Part shown: piece after piece, positions 43,317-52,027 of the stretch
How the letters are laid out: each line of letters starts with the position of its first letter
Position numbering within the stretch: position 1 is the first letter of the stretch
Source of the DNA: Chthoniobacterales bacterium
GTDB taxonomy: Bacteria; Verrucomicrobiota; Verrucomicrobiia; Chthoniobacterales; UBA10450
NCBI GenBank assembly: GCA_013821455.1
Contig: JACDGS010000001.1
Span: 104,268 to 168,267, forward strand
DNA: 64,000 nucleotides
Reading direction: 5' to 3'
Made by a program: the position numbers and the translations under genes
The notes under the pieces: model-generated
Told to the model about the DNA's origin: nothing
Database searches by the model: none
Seen by the model: the letters and a program-made list of their open reading frames with translations, nothing else

Positions 43317-45401
43317 TCAGCCCGCCGCTGTTAGCCGCGTTAGTGTTAATAGTGGCGTTGCCGTGAGAGTCGTAGTGCCAAGGAATTGCCCAGTGCTTGT
43401 GCCATTGCCACCCGTGTTCAAGGTGAAGGCGCCAATGCTCAGGTTATTGAATTGGTAGTTGTTGCCAGTAGTTGCGCCCGTTTTATCGAAAGACATGGTG
43501 GAATTTCCCGTAACCAGGACATTGTTGCCGGTAATCCCATTGCCAGTGATGATATTCTGGCCGTTGCCATTCGGGGTGGCTTTGAGGCTAAGAGTGCCGC
43601 TGTTCAAAGTGACGGTCCCGGTGCCCAAAGAAAGAAGATTGTTCGTTGAGGCGAGGGTATTTTGGGCGATCAGGGTGCCGCCTCCGGTAAGCGTAGTGCC
43701 ACCGGTGTAAGAGTTCGCTCCGTTAGCCACGGTGGTCGCATTGCTCAGGAGTACAATGCCACCGCCGTTCACCAAAACGCTGCCGCTCCCGGTCGAATTG
43801 TAGATGGTGCCATTAACGGTGAGGCCGGTGTTGGCGCCGATGATTGTACTGGAGGTCGAGGTCAGGGTGAGCGTGTTACCCTTGATGTCCGTGCCCAGAA
43901 CAAAGGACGTGTCCGCGGAAGTGTGAACTGAAGAAATGTTGAGCACTCCGCCGCCTGCCTGAGTGATCGTGAAATCGCGATCCATTCCAATGTGACCAGA
44001 GTAGGTGTTGGTGCCGCTTGTGTTCAGCGAATTCAGGGTAAGCAGACCTGTGCCGGTGGTGGCCACGGGGTTAATGACACTGGTGATGGTCTGGCCACCA
44101 GCCGCATTCGTGAGATTGATGCTGGCGTCCACGCCCGTGCCAAACGTTGATCCGAGTCGAATCGTCGAATTTGCAGCCGAACCGCCCGTAGCAAAAGCCA
44201 ACGTCCCAGCCCGAACAAACGTGTCGCCGGAATACGTATTCGCTTGAGACATGTTCACAGTCGGGCCGCCAGCGGTTCCGTTCACGCCAACGACGACCTG
44301 GCCGCTACCGGTGCTGTTGCCGACCACGCCCGTCAGGTTCACTATGCCGCCGGTGCCCGTTAGCGTTAGAGTCTGCCCTTTGATATCGGTAGTGGCGTCC
44401 GAGATCACGATCGTGCCACCGGAGGCTTGGTTCACCCGAAGCGCTGAATCCAGATAGAAGTCACCGGCCAGCGTGTTAGTGCCGCTCGTGTTCAGCGAAT
44501 CGATGAGCAGCGCACCGGACGTATTGTTTGCGACGGTGTTGATCAGCGCGTTGGTCGTCAAGCCGCCGGTGAGCGGCGTAAGCTGGAAGGTCGCCCCGGA
44601 AGCAAGATTCTGAGAACCGGTGGTCCCGAAATCGCCGCCTAACCGTAGAGCAGCGCCAACGAACCCGCTAGTGGTGAGCGAGCCGCCGGTATTCAGCTTA
44701 AGCGTGCCACCATTCATCAGGTAGAAATCTCCCGTCGTCATTGCGCCGCCGATTGCGACGGTGGTGTTAGCCCCGGTAGTGGCAAAGTATTTTCCGGAAG
44801 CGCTAACTGTGTTGTTGAAGGTAGTGGTATGATTCGACCCAAACATTCTAATACCAGCCACAATCGATCCGTTAATATTCAGAGTATTGTTGGTGCCGAA
44901 AAGAATATCGCCACTGACAGCGTTGATTTCGCCCCACGCGGCGCCGCTTGTCGCTGCAAAATTAATTGTGGCGGTATTGAGGGTGAAAAGCCCTGAAGTA
45001 CTGCCACTGTTATTCTCAATCTTAGCCTGCGTACCACCATTATCGAATAGGGAGATTGTACCAGTCCCGTTGATGGTGAACGCCCCGGTGGTGTTCATTA
45101 AGAGCTTGTTCTCACTCAGGTTGGCAATATCGTCGAGGCTAGGCGAGTTGCTCGATGTGGAGAAGAAAAGCGTGCCGTAAGGCGCAGTGTTAGGCGCGCC
45201 GTTACTCCAATTACTTGCGTTACTCCAATTAGCGTTTCCGCCGGCGCCCGTCCAGGTGTCGTCAGCCCTTACTGAAAGAGGGACCAAAGCCAGAAGAACA
45301 CTACAGAATAGAACTCCGGAACCAACGCTTCGGGACTTCCAACGAGTTCCGACTCTGGACATAGTTTTTATCTGGCACTTTACCTTAGGGGACTTGTTCA
45401 T
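43317..45401 (-). CDS. 5' half of the frameshifted PATR/PEP-CTERM surface protein
   Basis: 694 codons; ATG at 45401 or, giving a more usual signal peptide, at 45362. The signal peptide is SGVLFCSVLLALVPLSVRAD, followed by DTWTGAGGNANWSNASNWSN and a long run of Gly/Thr/Asn beta-strand repeats (NMSQANTYSGDTFVRAGTL, LNSLNTSGTNTYSGHI twice). It stops after LTLTRLTAAG because of a one-base loss in CTCACGGCAACGCC, within 43353-43371. Joined to the downstream half it would be a ~1358-residue beta-helix protein with a PEP-CTERM anchor. Confidence 0.8.
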   Translation of the reverse strand: MNKSPKVKCQIKTMSRVGTRWKSRSVGSGVLFCSVLLALVPLSVRADDTWTGAGGNANWSNASNWSNGAPNTAPYGTLFFSTSSNSPSLDDIANLSENKLLMNTTGAFTINGTGTISLFDNGGTQAKIENNSGSTSGLFTLNTATINFAATSGAAWGEINAVSGDILFGTNNTLNINGSIVAGIRMFGSNHTTTFNNTVSASGKYFATTGANTTVAIGGAMTTGDFYLMNGGTLKLNTGGSLTTSGFVGAALRLGGDFGTTGSQNLASGATFQLTPLTGGLTTNALINTVANNTSGALLIDSLNTSGTNTLAGDFYLDSALRVNQASGGTIVISDATTDIKGQTLTLTGTGGIVNLTGVVGNSTGSGQVVVGVNGTAGGPTVNMSQANTYSGDTFVRAGTLAFATGGSAANSTIRLGSTFGTGVDASINLTNAAGGQTITSVINPVATTGTGLLTLNSLNTSGTNTYSGHIGMDRDFTITQAGGGVLNISSVHTSADTSFVLGTDIKGNTLTLTSTSSTIIGANTGLTVNGTIYNSTGSGSVLVNGGGIVLLSNATTVANGANSYTGGTTLTGGGTLIAQNTLASTNNLLSLGTGTVTLNSGTLSLKATPNGNGQNIITGNGITGNNVLVTGNSTMSFDKTGATTGNNYQFNNLSIGAFTLNTGGNGTSTGQFLGTTTLTATPLLTLTRLTAAG

Positions 45402-45729
45402 GGGCGATTTGAAAGGGATTTCCGGGAAAACTCAGGTCAGGATATACGGGTTGCGGGGAATTGCACCAAAATTCTGAGGGGGGAGCAAGAGTTTTTTTGA
45501 GAAATTTTTAAAGACTGAAAAACTGCCGTAACGCAGCCCTTCGGCGAGGCCGGGCTTTCCAAAGCTGAAATAGGCGGAGCGCGGGATTTTTGGACAGGAT
45601 TAACGGGATTTTCTGGAGTGCGCACCAAGAAAGTGCATGACCCTTATTTTTCGGAGGATCTTGAGTATAGAGCCGTTACTCAACCGAACCTGCTAACCCG
45701 CGCTGGGAGCCCCGGATGGAAACCTGAAA
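45402..45729. other. Intergenic region
   Basis: No gene seen. It holds the promoter at 45441-45469, a degraded REP (45529-45560) and GGACAGGATTAACGGGATTT at 45592, which recurs at 47363 and 48477. Confidence 0.6.
45441..45469 (-). promoter_or_regulatory. Putative promoter of the large PATR gene
   Basis: On the minus strand TTGGTG (45469-45464), 17 bp, TATATC (45446-45441); the ATG is at 45401 or 45362. The spacing is ideal, but the -35 is a moderate match. Confidence 0.4.
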
Positions 45730-46569
45730 CTAGCGAATGGGAGCGGTCCGCCGCTGGGCGAAAACAGACGACAGAGAGGCACGCTTGAACCAGGCAAATC
45801 CGGCTAGCAAAAGCAATATGCCTGCGGTCGAACCCGGCTCTGGGATCGGAGTGAGGCTCGAGACCGAAATGTTATCAACGATCAAATCCTGATTGGTGCC
45901 AATGTTGAAGTTAGCGAATCCCAAGTCCGCGACACTGCCGACGCCGGCGGCAGCGCCGTTGGTGTCCTTAAGCAACCCGGTGAAAAAGCCGGCAATCGAG
46001 CCACGCTCGCTAGCGGTCAGAGTATAGGTGCCTGCGCTGGTATCGAAGGTAAGCGCGAAGTCGATGACTGAACCGCGCAGCTCGCCGTCCAAAGTAATTG
46101 TGTGAGTGCCGGTAGCGTCGAACAACGAAATGCTGCCTGAACCCTGCGCGGGATTCAAGCCGAAGGCTAACAATTCACTGGTGCCAAACGTCGAACCGAC
46201 ACCTGTCTTGATATTAAAACCCGAAAAGGCGGTCGTGTTGCTGAGATTAAACCTCGCAGAGACGTCGTAAGTACCCGCAACTTCCAGCGTGTTCAATGAG
46301 CGGTAAGCGGCCTGCCCGGTGGCACCGCTCCCACCCGCAAAAATGCCCATCGACTTTTCGTTGCCTGCCGGGTCGATCGCCGAGCCCGGTCCGGCCAGAA
46401 AGACGCCGCCGCCGCTGCCTTCCAGGTAGGTGAGCGCACCAAGCCCGGTGCCGCCGTTGTCTCCATAGTTAAGCGAGCCGTAAGACTGATAGTCGTCGGC
46501 CGCATCAGGCGCGGCGGTTACGGTAGCGATAGTGGCGAAGAGCGCGGTGAAGAGAATGAGTGGCTTCAT
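45730..46569 (-). CDS. PEP-CTERM exported protein
   Basis: 279 residues. Signal peptide LILFTALFATIATVTAAPDA. Middle: FNLSNTTAFSGFNIKTGVGS and FALTFDTSAGTYTLTASERG, a jelly-roll-like pattern common in PEP-CTERM proteins. C-terminus IPEPGSTAGILLLLAGFAWF then basic KRASLSSVFAQRR, longer than usual. Its own promoter is at 46603-46631. Confidence 0.83.
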   Translation of the reverse strand: MKPLILFTALFATIATVTAAPDAADDYQSYGSLNYGDNGGTGLGALTYLEGSGGGVFLAGPGSAIDPAGNEKSMGIFAGGSGATGQAAYRSLNTLEVAGTYDVSARFNLSNTTAFSGFNIKTGVGSTFGTSELLAFGLNPAQGSGSISLFDATGTHTITLDGELRGSVIDFALTFDTSAGTYTLTASERGSIAGFFTGLLKDTNGAAAGVGSVADLGFANFNIGTNQDLIVDNISVSSLTPIPEPGSTAGILLLLAGFAWFKRASLSSVFAQRRTAPIR

Positions 46570-46602
46570 AGATGAGCAGAGAGAAAATGCGTTGCGACAT
46601 GC

Positions 46603-46631
46603 TTTAAAGCGTCATCCGCAAGAAGTGTCAA
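46603..46631 (-). promoter_or_regulatory. Sigma70-type promoter of a PEP-CTERM gene
   Basis: On the minus strand TTGACA (46631-46626), 17 bp, TTTAAA (46608-46603). The ATG is 34 bp downstream. It is preceded by an A/T-rich tract. Confidence 0.65.
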
Positions 46632-47061
46632 GAAAAAAAACAATTAGATGCAATCAAGGGAAGAAAATGCTGAAATCCTGAAACTCTGAAACGCTGAAAT
46701 TGGGGAGCGCGGGATTTTTGGGAGGATTAATTTGGAAGCCAGGAAGCCAGGAAACGGACGTAGAAAGTAGAAACTAGAAAGTCGAAAGTAGAAGCTATGA
46801 ATCAGGAACGCAGGAAAGCAGGAGAAGAGGGAGTCGGAACGTTGAACGTAGGAAAAAGGAAGTAGGAAGTAGAAATTGCCGTAACGCGTAACGGATGCGA
46901 AGCAACGGCCGGGCTTTCAAGTTGAACGTTGAACGTTGAACGTTGAACGTCGAACGTCGAAAGCAGGAAAGCAGGAAAGCAGGAGAAGTGGGAGTCGAAA
47001 AAAGGGCGTCTCAACCCTGGATGAGTTTGCCTCTTACATCCAAGAATCTTTCCATCAGGCG
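46632..47061. repeat. Intergenic repeat mosaic (AGAAAGT and TTGAACG arrays)
   Basis: Runs of AGAAAGT/AGTAGAA heptamers (46758-46800), CTGAAACGCTGAAATT strings (46672-46700), a REP-like unit (46878-46919) and five or six tandem TTGAACG/TCGAACG heptamers (46920-46962). From 46987 a segment beginning GGGAGTCGAAAAAAGGGCGT is repeated at 48312. Confidence 0.75.
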
Positions 47062-47203
47062 CTAACTCTGGTCGAGGCGCGTCTCGAACTCCTCCGGCTT
47101 CAGCCAGTGGGCGGGATCCTTGTCGGCGAACCGATTTTCGATTGCCGTTTGGTAGGCGGTGTCCGCACGCCGGCGAAGATGGAGGAATCTCAGACAGGGT
47201 CAT
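47062..47203 (-). pseudogene. Coding remnant of unknown family
   Basis: On the minus strand an open segment reads LHLRRRADTAYQTAIENRFA and DKDPAHWLKPEEFETRLDQS before a stop at 47062. The codon usage and helix pattern look genuine, but no start codon is in frame. It is probably the 3' end of a lost small gene, perhaps an antitoxin. Confidence 0.35.
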
Positions 47204-47666
47204 GAGGAATTTGGGAGGATTAATTTGGAAGCCAGGCTGCAACGGCTGCGCAGCAACGGCCAGGCTTTCTACCCAGGAAACTTTGCCAGACTTATGCATG
47301 TGGCCGTATCCCAGGCGGACGTAGAAAGTAGAAAGTAGAAAGTCGAGGCGAGTGGGATGAGTGGACAGGATTAACGGGATTTACTGGATTGGGGGGAAGT
47401 CTTGCAATGGGTTGCCCCAGGCCAGCAGGGATTTATTGTCCGTTTCAGCGAGACCCCGGCGGCGGTAAGATGAAGAAAACGCTGAGATGCTGAAATTCTG
47501 AAACGCTGAAATTTGGAAGCCAGGAAAATTTTGCCAGACTTAGGCGACGTAGAAAGTGGAAAGTAGGAAGGTTTCCGAAAAGCTGAAAAATCGGAGACGG
47601 CGTGGCCGGTAGAGTCAGGGATAACCTGCTACCATCGAATGCGCTTTCAACGTTCAACGCTCAAGC
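47204..47666. repeat. Intergenic repeat mosaic
   Basis: Degraded REP (47234-47272), AGAAAGT heptamers (47322-47346), GGACAGGATTAACGGGATTT (47363), GCTGAAATTCTGAAACGCTG (47483) and TTGAGCTTGAGCG-like strings. No gene seen. Confidence 0.65.
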
Positions 47667-47969
47667 TCAAACGACTTCGCCGCGGCGAGAAATCCAGTAG
47701 AGCGGTTTGCGGCTGGCATGCGCTACGGCCAGGACCCAGAGTGTTTGTCGCCTAACGACGTAGGCTATGTAGTAGGGAAAGACGCGCAGGTTGATGCGCC
47801 GGTGAGAGCCAGGTCGCGGACGGTAGAGTTCCGGTTGGTCTGTAATCCAAGACAGACTTCGGTCGATTTCTTCTTTGAAGCGTCGTCCGAGCCCGGGGAG
47901 GATTTTCTCATACTCGGAAATCGCATCGAGGAACTCTCGCTGAGCCTCCTCGACGAAGCGGGACGTCAC
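47667..47969 (-). CDS. RelE/ParE-family toxin
   Basis: 100 residues. RFVEEAQREFLDAISEYEKI, GLGRRFKEEIDRSLSWITDQ, RINLRVFPYYIAYVVRRQTL and VLAVAHASRKPLYWISR follow the ParE plan with the basic strand and final helix. It overlaps the antitoxin by 4 nt. Intact. Confidence 0.87.
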   Translation of the reverse strand: MTSRFVEEAQREFLDAISEYEKILPGLGRRFKEEIDRSLSWITDQPELYRPRPGSHRRINLRVFPYYIAYVVRRQTLWVLAVAHASRKPLYWISRRGEVV

Positions 47970-48199
47970 GAAACCAAACGCTTCTCGGCGGCTCTCATAA
48001 CCTCCTCCGAGGCGACGCCCGTTACCTGGCCCTCGTCAATGAAACGGATGCGGTCCCGGATCTCAAGGTCCCATAGCACATCAGCGTCGGAATCGCCGGG
48101 TGAAGCGGCACTCTCGAGCAAGAGCCCAGCGAGAGCGAGCCGCTGGCTTACGGGAAGGTCCATCGCTTCTTTGCTCACTTCGTCGAGTGCCCGTGGCAT
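47966..48199 (-). CDS. Addiction-module antitoxin
   Basis: 77 residues. LDEVSKEAMDLPVSQRLALA then LLLESAASPGDSDADVLWDL and EVMRAAEKRL: a TIGR02574-like protein, acidic in the middle. It is directly upstream of its toxin with an ATGA overlap. Confidence 0.82.
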   Translation of the reverse strand: MPRALDEVSKEAMDLPVSQRLALAGLLLESAASPGDSDADVLWDLEIRDRIRFIDEGQVTGVASEEVMRAAEKRLVS

Positions 48200-48512
<313 letters not shown>

Positions 48513-48809
48513 TCAGAGTTCTGGTTCTTTCCTGGCCCCATGCCAGACGTGAAGTATCTCAACTCTGCCAGCCTCCTCGGAGACGTCGTAAAAGATCCGG
48601 TAGGGTCGGAAAACGATCTCGCGCAAAGAGCCATGCGCACCTCGCGGATAGGTCGGCCCAATCAATGGAAACGAGGTCAGAATGCGAACGTGAGCGAGAA
48701 CTCCTCGCCCCACCCGAAGAGCAGCCTGGGGATCGTCCCGGGCAATGTAAGAGCAAAGGCTATGCAGATCCGCGATGGCCGCGTCGGACCAAACTACTTG
48801 GAAGTCCAC
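48513..48809 (-). CDS. ParE-family toxin
   Basis: 98 residues. VVWSDAAIADLHSLCSYIAR, ALRVGRGVLAHVRILTSFPL, LREIVFRPYRIFYDVSEEAG and EILHVWHGARKEPEL match ParE, including the basic RPYRIFY strand and the WHGAR end. It overlaps the antitoxin by 16 nt. Confidence 0.88.
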   Translation of the reverse strand: MDFQVVWSDAAIADLHSLCSYIARDDPQAALRVGRGVLAHVRILTSFPLIGPTYPRGAHGSLREIVFRPYRIFYDVSEEAGRVEILHVWHGARKEPEL

Positions 48810-48991
48810 GCCGTGGCCCAGGATTCAGCGTCTCGCTCGACCTCCTGCTGGCTTTTGCTCCGCCCGGCGGCGATGTCCGCGCGCCCCCGGCGAACGGCTG
48901 CCATGATGGTCAATTCCGCGGTAATTTCAGCGAGCGAGGCCGCTTCCGGTAACCGGCTCAGCGCGTCGATCACGGCTTGCTTATCGGTCAT
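48794..48991 (-). CDS. Antitoxin of the ParE-type pair
   Basis: 65 residues. DKQAVIDALSRLPEAASLAE, ITAELTIMAAVRRGRADIAA and a Gln/Glu-rich end resemble short antitoxins found before ParE toxins. The conserved RxGxxDxxAGRxxxxEEV-like tail is visible. Confidence 0.78.
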   Translation of the reverse strand: MTDKQAVIDALSRLPEAASLAEITAELTIMAAVRRGRADIAAGRSKSQQEVERDAESWATAWTSK

Positions 48992-49345
48992 GCGGTCAGG
49001 CTACCGCCGCGATGATTTGGAGGCAAGTGTTTCCGAAGAAAGGAGGCTTTGAAAATGCTGAAAGGCTGCCGTAACGGATGCGAAGCAACGGCCGGGCTTT
49101 CCAATGCTGAAATGCTGAAATTGTGCGGCGTAAGAAAAGTAGGAAAGTGGAAAGAAAATAGAAAGTAGAAAGTAGAAAAGTGGAAAGAAAGTATTAAGTC
49201 GCCGTGACAAGACGCCGATAGGCAACTGGATTTCCCAAGTAACTCTCCAGCCTAACGAGAAAAGGATTTAATTTGGAAACCAAGAAGCCAAGAAGGGAAG
49301 GAGATTACGGATGAGCCTCGAGCGGAGCAGGTGGAACAGACTCAG
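48992..49345. repeat. Intergenic repeat mosaic
   Basis: A REP-like unit at 49068-49101, GAAAGTAGAAAGTAG heptamers at 49145-49185, and CCTAACGAGAAAAGGATTTA at 49251, a variant of the 18-bp element. No gene seen. Confidence 0.65.
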
Positions 49346-51661
49346 TTAATCGAACTCGATCCAGTTAAGCGCGGTGAGCGCGCCGCTGCCGGTCACGCGA
49401 AGCGTTTGTGCACCGCTCGGGAGCGCGACGGTCAGCGAGACGGTTTGCCAACCCGCCGAGGTGGTGTTGACGCTGCCGAGGGGGACGCCGTCTTTTTGCA
49501 GGGTGATGGTGCCGATGCCGGAGGCGCGGAATTGCACCGTATAAGTGCGCGCGGCGTCGATCAGGACGTTGTAGTCCACGGAAGGAGCAGCGGTAAGTGT
49601 GACATCGAAGGCGCCGTCGATGTCGGTCGTTGCGCGCAGGTCGCCGTTGGCGAGTAGGACATAATTTTCGGCCGGGAGGCGTCCGGGCAGATGATAGTAA
49701 AGGCCGCTGTCGTGCACGGGCAGGGTGACATAGGCCTGACCGACAATGGTGAGAACTCCGGGAGTGCTAGTGAGCAGAGAGGCGTTAGGGTTACTCGTGC
49801 TCCGTTCTTTATACCAGGCATAGCCGGCTATGGCCGGGCTGCGTTCGAGGAAATCCGCGGCTTGAATAAGATAGTCGCGCGATTCGGTCTCGCTCGAGGT
49901 GGCCCATTGATTGAATTCAGTAACCCAGAGCGGGCGCCCATAGACTTCGTGGTAGTGCTGGACAAAGTATTTCAATTCACCCAAGCCGCCGTAGCTATGA
50001 AAGGAGAAGGATGGAGCGGTCAGGCCGGCGGCGTTCATGTAATAGAAGACGGCATCAAGAAATGGCTCGGCTGAGGTGTAAGTGACCGTCGTCATCTGAA
50101 TAGGGTCATAGGCCGTGATGCTATCAGCCGCGGCGCTGCCGAGAGCCATTTGGGGAGCGATGACAGGAAGGCCGTATTGGTCGCCGATGGCTTTGATCTG
50201 GCCATATAAGTTGGCGGTGGTCTGCGGGTTGATGAAGGCCTGACCGAGTAGATTAGGTTCGTTGATGCCAAGGATGACGGGCGGCTTTGGGTTGGCCGTC
50301 GAAATATAGTTAGAAAGGCCGGTAAGACTATCTGGCTGGTTACCCCAGACCATGGGTAGATATGTCATGGGCGCATCAGCGGGCGGGATGTCAGTAGTGT
50401 TATAACTCCAGTTATAAAACCACGAGACACCGGGAGCGAGGGCTTCGAAGTCAGGCGCCGAAAGTGAGTTCTCGCACAAGCCGCGCTTGCGGCTCACCAT
50501 CTGATCGGTGGTATTTGCGACTTGAATGCTACTTGTCGTGGTGAGGCCGAAAACAGAAATCTCATAAGCGGAAGCGAAACCGGCAGATGCGCCAGTGACA
50601 GTGACGCGAACGTAGCGGGCAGTAGCGCTAAAAGCATCCGAGGTGTCGCCTACTGTAGTGTTAGTGGTCTTATCGATGACGGGTGTGTAAGTGATACCGT
50701 CGGTCGAGATTTCGATGAGGTATTTGTAGGAACGACTGGCACTGGAATACCAGTTAATATCCGCCCGCGACAAACTCGTGTTCGCGCCGAGATCGACCAG
50801 CCACCATTGCGGGAAAGTGCCGTCCACGGCGGCCCAGCGGGTTACGGTGGTGTTGCCGTCGTTAGCGTTGGAGAGATTATTACCCGACTGCACGGTGCTG
50901 GCAGCGGCGGGCCGGCCGAGCGAGACGTTGCTCGTCGCTATCCACGGCGAGACACTGAGTGCGAGAGTGGCGTTACCTGTTCCGGTAGAGTTCGTAGCGC
51001 TAAGTGTAACATTCGCCGGGCTGCCCGCGATGGTAGGAGTGCCGGAGATCGAGCCGGTCGTGTTATTTACACTTAGGCCGGCGGGAAGGCCGGTAGCGGC
51101 ATAACTCGTCGGATTACCGGTGGCTAGGATTTGATAGTTAAAGGGTGTTCCGACAGTTCCGGCGGCGGTAAGGGGACTGGTAATCTGGGGAATGACCGCG
51201 CTGGTGTTATAGATTTCAAATTCATAAAGTGAGTAACCTAACTTACTCGAGCGCTTAAGGCCGAGCATGCGCACGTATTGCGCGGTGATAGGGGTCAAGA
51301 CGATGTCATTCTGGCCGCCGGTATTGCCGTTGACGGTCGTGCGATCGATCCAGGTGGCGGCATCATTGGAGGTTTGAATCTTGTAAGAGGTGGCATAAGC
51401 GCTTTGCCAGTGGAGGGTAACTTTGTTGAAGGTCTGCGGGGAAAGAAGATTGACGTAGATCCACTGGTTGTTGGTGTAGAGGCTACCCCACCCAGTCGTG
51501 AGTTTTCCGTCGATCGCTTTGGCGGGCGAACCGGTTTTGGTGGAAGAAGCAACGGCGCTCTTGCCAAGGGCGAGGTTATTTTGGGCAGAAGCGGCGCCGA
51601 GGCTGAACGAGAGAAGGGCAAAGGTGAAAGCGAAGGCGAGGAGTTTGAGATGAGTGTTCAT
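49346..51661 (-). CDS. Exported modular GH128-like hydrolase with two F5/8C domains and a C-terminal CBM
   Basis: 771 residues. Signal peptide LAFAFTFALLSFSLGAASAQ. Order: F5/8 type C domain at ~28-152 (NLALGKSAVASS, QYVRMLGLKRSSKLGYSLYE); putative Ig domain at ~157-238 (GLPAGLSVNNTTGSISGTPT); second F5/8C at ~245-372; Asl1/GH128-like TIM barrel at ~388-640 with the acid/base in GINEPNLLGQ (E468) and the nucleophile in WVTEFNQW (E582); and a CBM6/CBM35-like end at ~690-771 (YTVQFRASGIGTITLQKDG). Known: GH128 cleaves beta-1,3-glucan. Here the substrate is inferred. Confidence 0.8.
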   Translation of the reverse strand: MNTHLKLLAFAFTFALLSFSLGAASAQNNLALGKSAVASSTKTGSPAKAIDGKLTTGWGSLYTNNQWIYVNLLSPQTFNKVTLHWQSAYATSYKIQTSNDAATWIDRTTVNGNTGGQNDIVLTPITAQYVRMLGLKRSSKLGYSLYEFEIYNTSAVIPQITSPLTAAGTVGTPFNYQILATGNPTSYAATGLPAGLSVNNTTGSISGTPTIAGSPANVTLSATNSTGTGNATLALSVSPWIATSNVSLGRPAAASTVQSGNNLSNANDGNTTVTRWAAVDGTFPQWWLVDLGANTSLSRADINWYSSASRSYKYLIEISTDGITYTPVIDKTTNTTVGDTSDAFSATARYVRVTVTGASAGFASAYEISVFGLTTTSSIQVANTTDQMVSRKRGLCENSLSAPDFEALAPGVSWFYNWSYNTTDIPPADAPMTYLPMVWGNQPDSLTGLSNYISTANPKPPVILGINEPNLLGQAFINPQTTANLYGQIKAIGDQYGLPVIAPQMALGSAAADSITAYDPIQMTTVTYTSAEPFLDAVFYYMNAAGLTAPSFSFHSYGGLGELKYFVQHYHEVYGRPLWVTEFNQWATSSETESRDYLIQAADFLERSPAIAGYAWYKERSTSNPNASLLTSTPGVLTIVGQAYVTLPVHDSGLYYHLPGRLPAENYVLLANGDLRATTDIDGAFDVTLTAAPSVDYNVLIDAARTYTVQFRASGIGTITLQKDGVPLGSVNTTSAGWQTVSLTVALPSGAQTLRVTGSGALTALNWIEFD

Positions 51662-52027
51662 TCAGTGTGAGCTAAGTCTATAGTTACAACGTTCGCATCG
51701 AATCGCAGCTAATTTTGTTCCATCGCGGCGGAAGTTTTCCTGGGCGCGACTTCGCTTGGCGGACTCTTGACTCTTATGATTGTGTAGCGGCACCCAAGGA
51801 CGCTTGCGGGGTCCTTCGCCGCGCTGCGCCGGCTCAGGATGACACGCCGAAAGTAGAAAGTAGAAAGTAGAAAGGCGAAAGTAGAAAGGCGAAAGTAGAA
51901 AGTAGAAAGGTAGAACGTAGGGCAAATATAATGAGGCGGAGCTCAGAACGAACAAACTGAAGAATCTGCTTTTCTTATCCTTATAATCCCGTAAATCCTG
52001 TCTATCTTTTTCGTGCGATGGGGACAG
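51662..52027. other. Intergenic region
   Basis: No gene seen. GAAAGTAGAAAGTAG and GGCGAAAGTAGAAAGGCG heptamer arrays at 51847-51915, and ATCCCGTAAATCCTGTCTAT at 51986, the inverse type of the GGACAGGATTAACGGG element. Confidence 0.6.

Noticed and set aside
46802..47299. 165-codon minus-strand frame
   Set aside because: Made largely of heptamer and REP repeats; another frame in the same stretch shows a more protein-like remnant (47062-47203).
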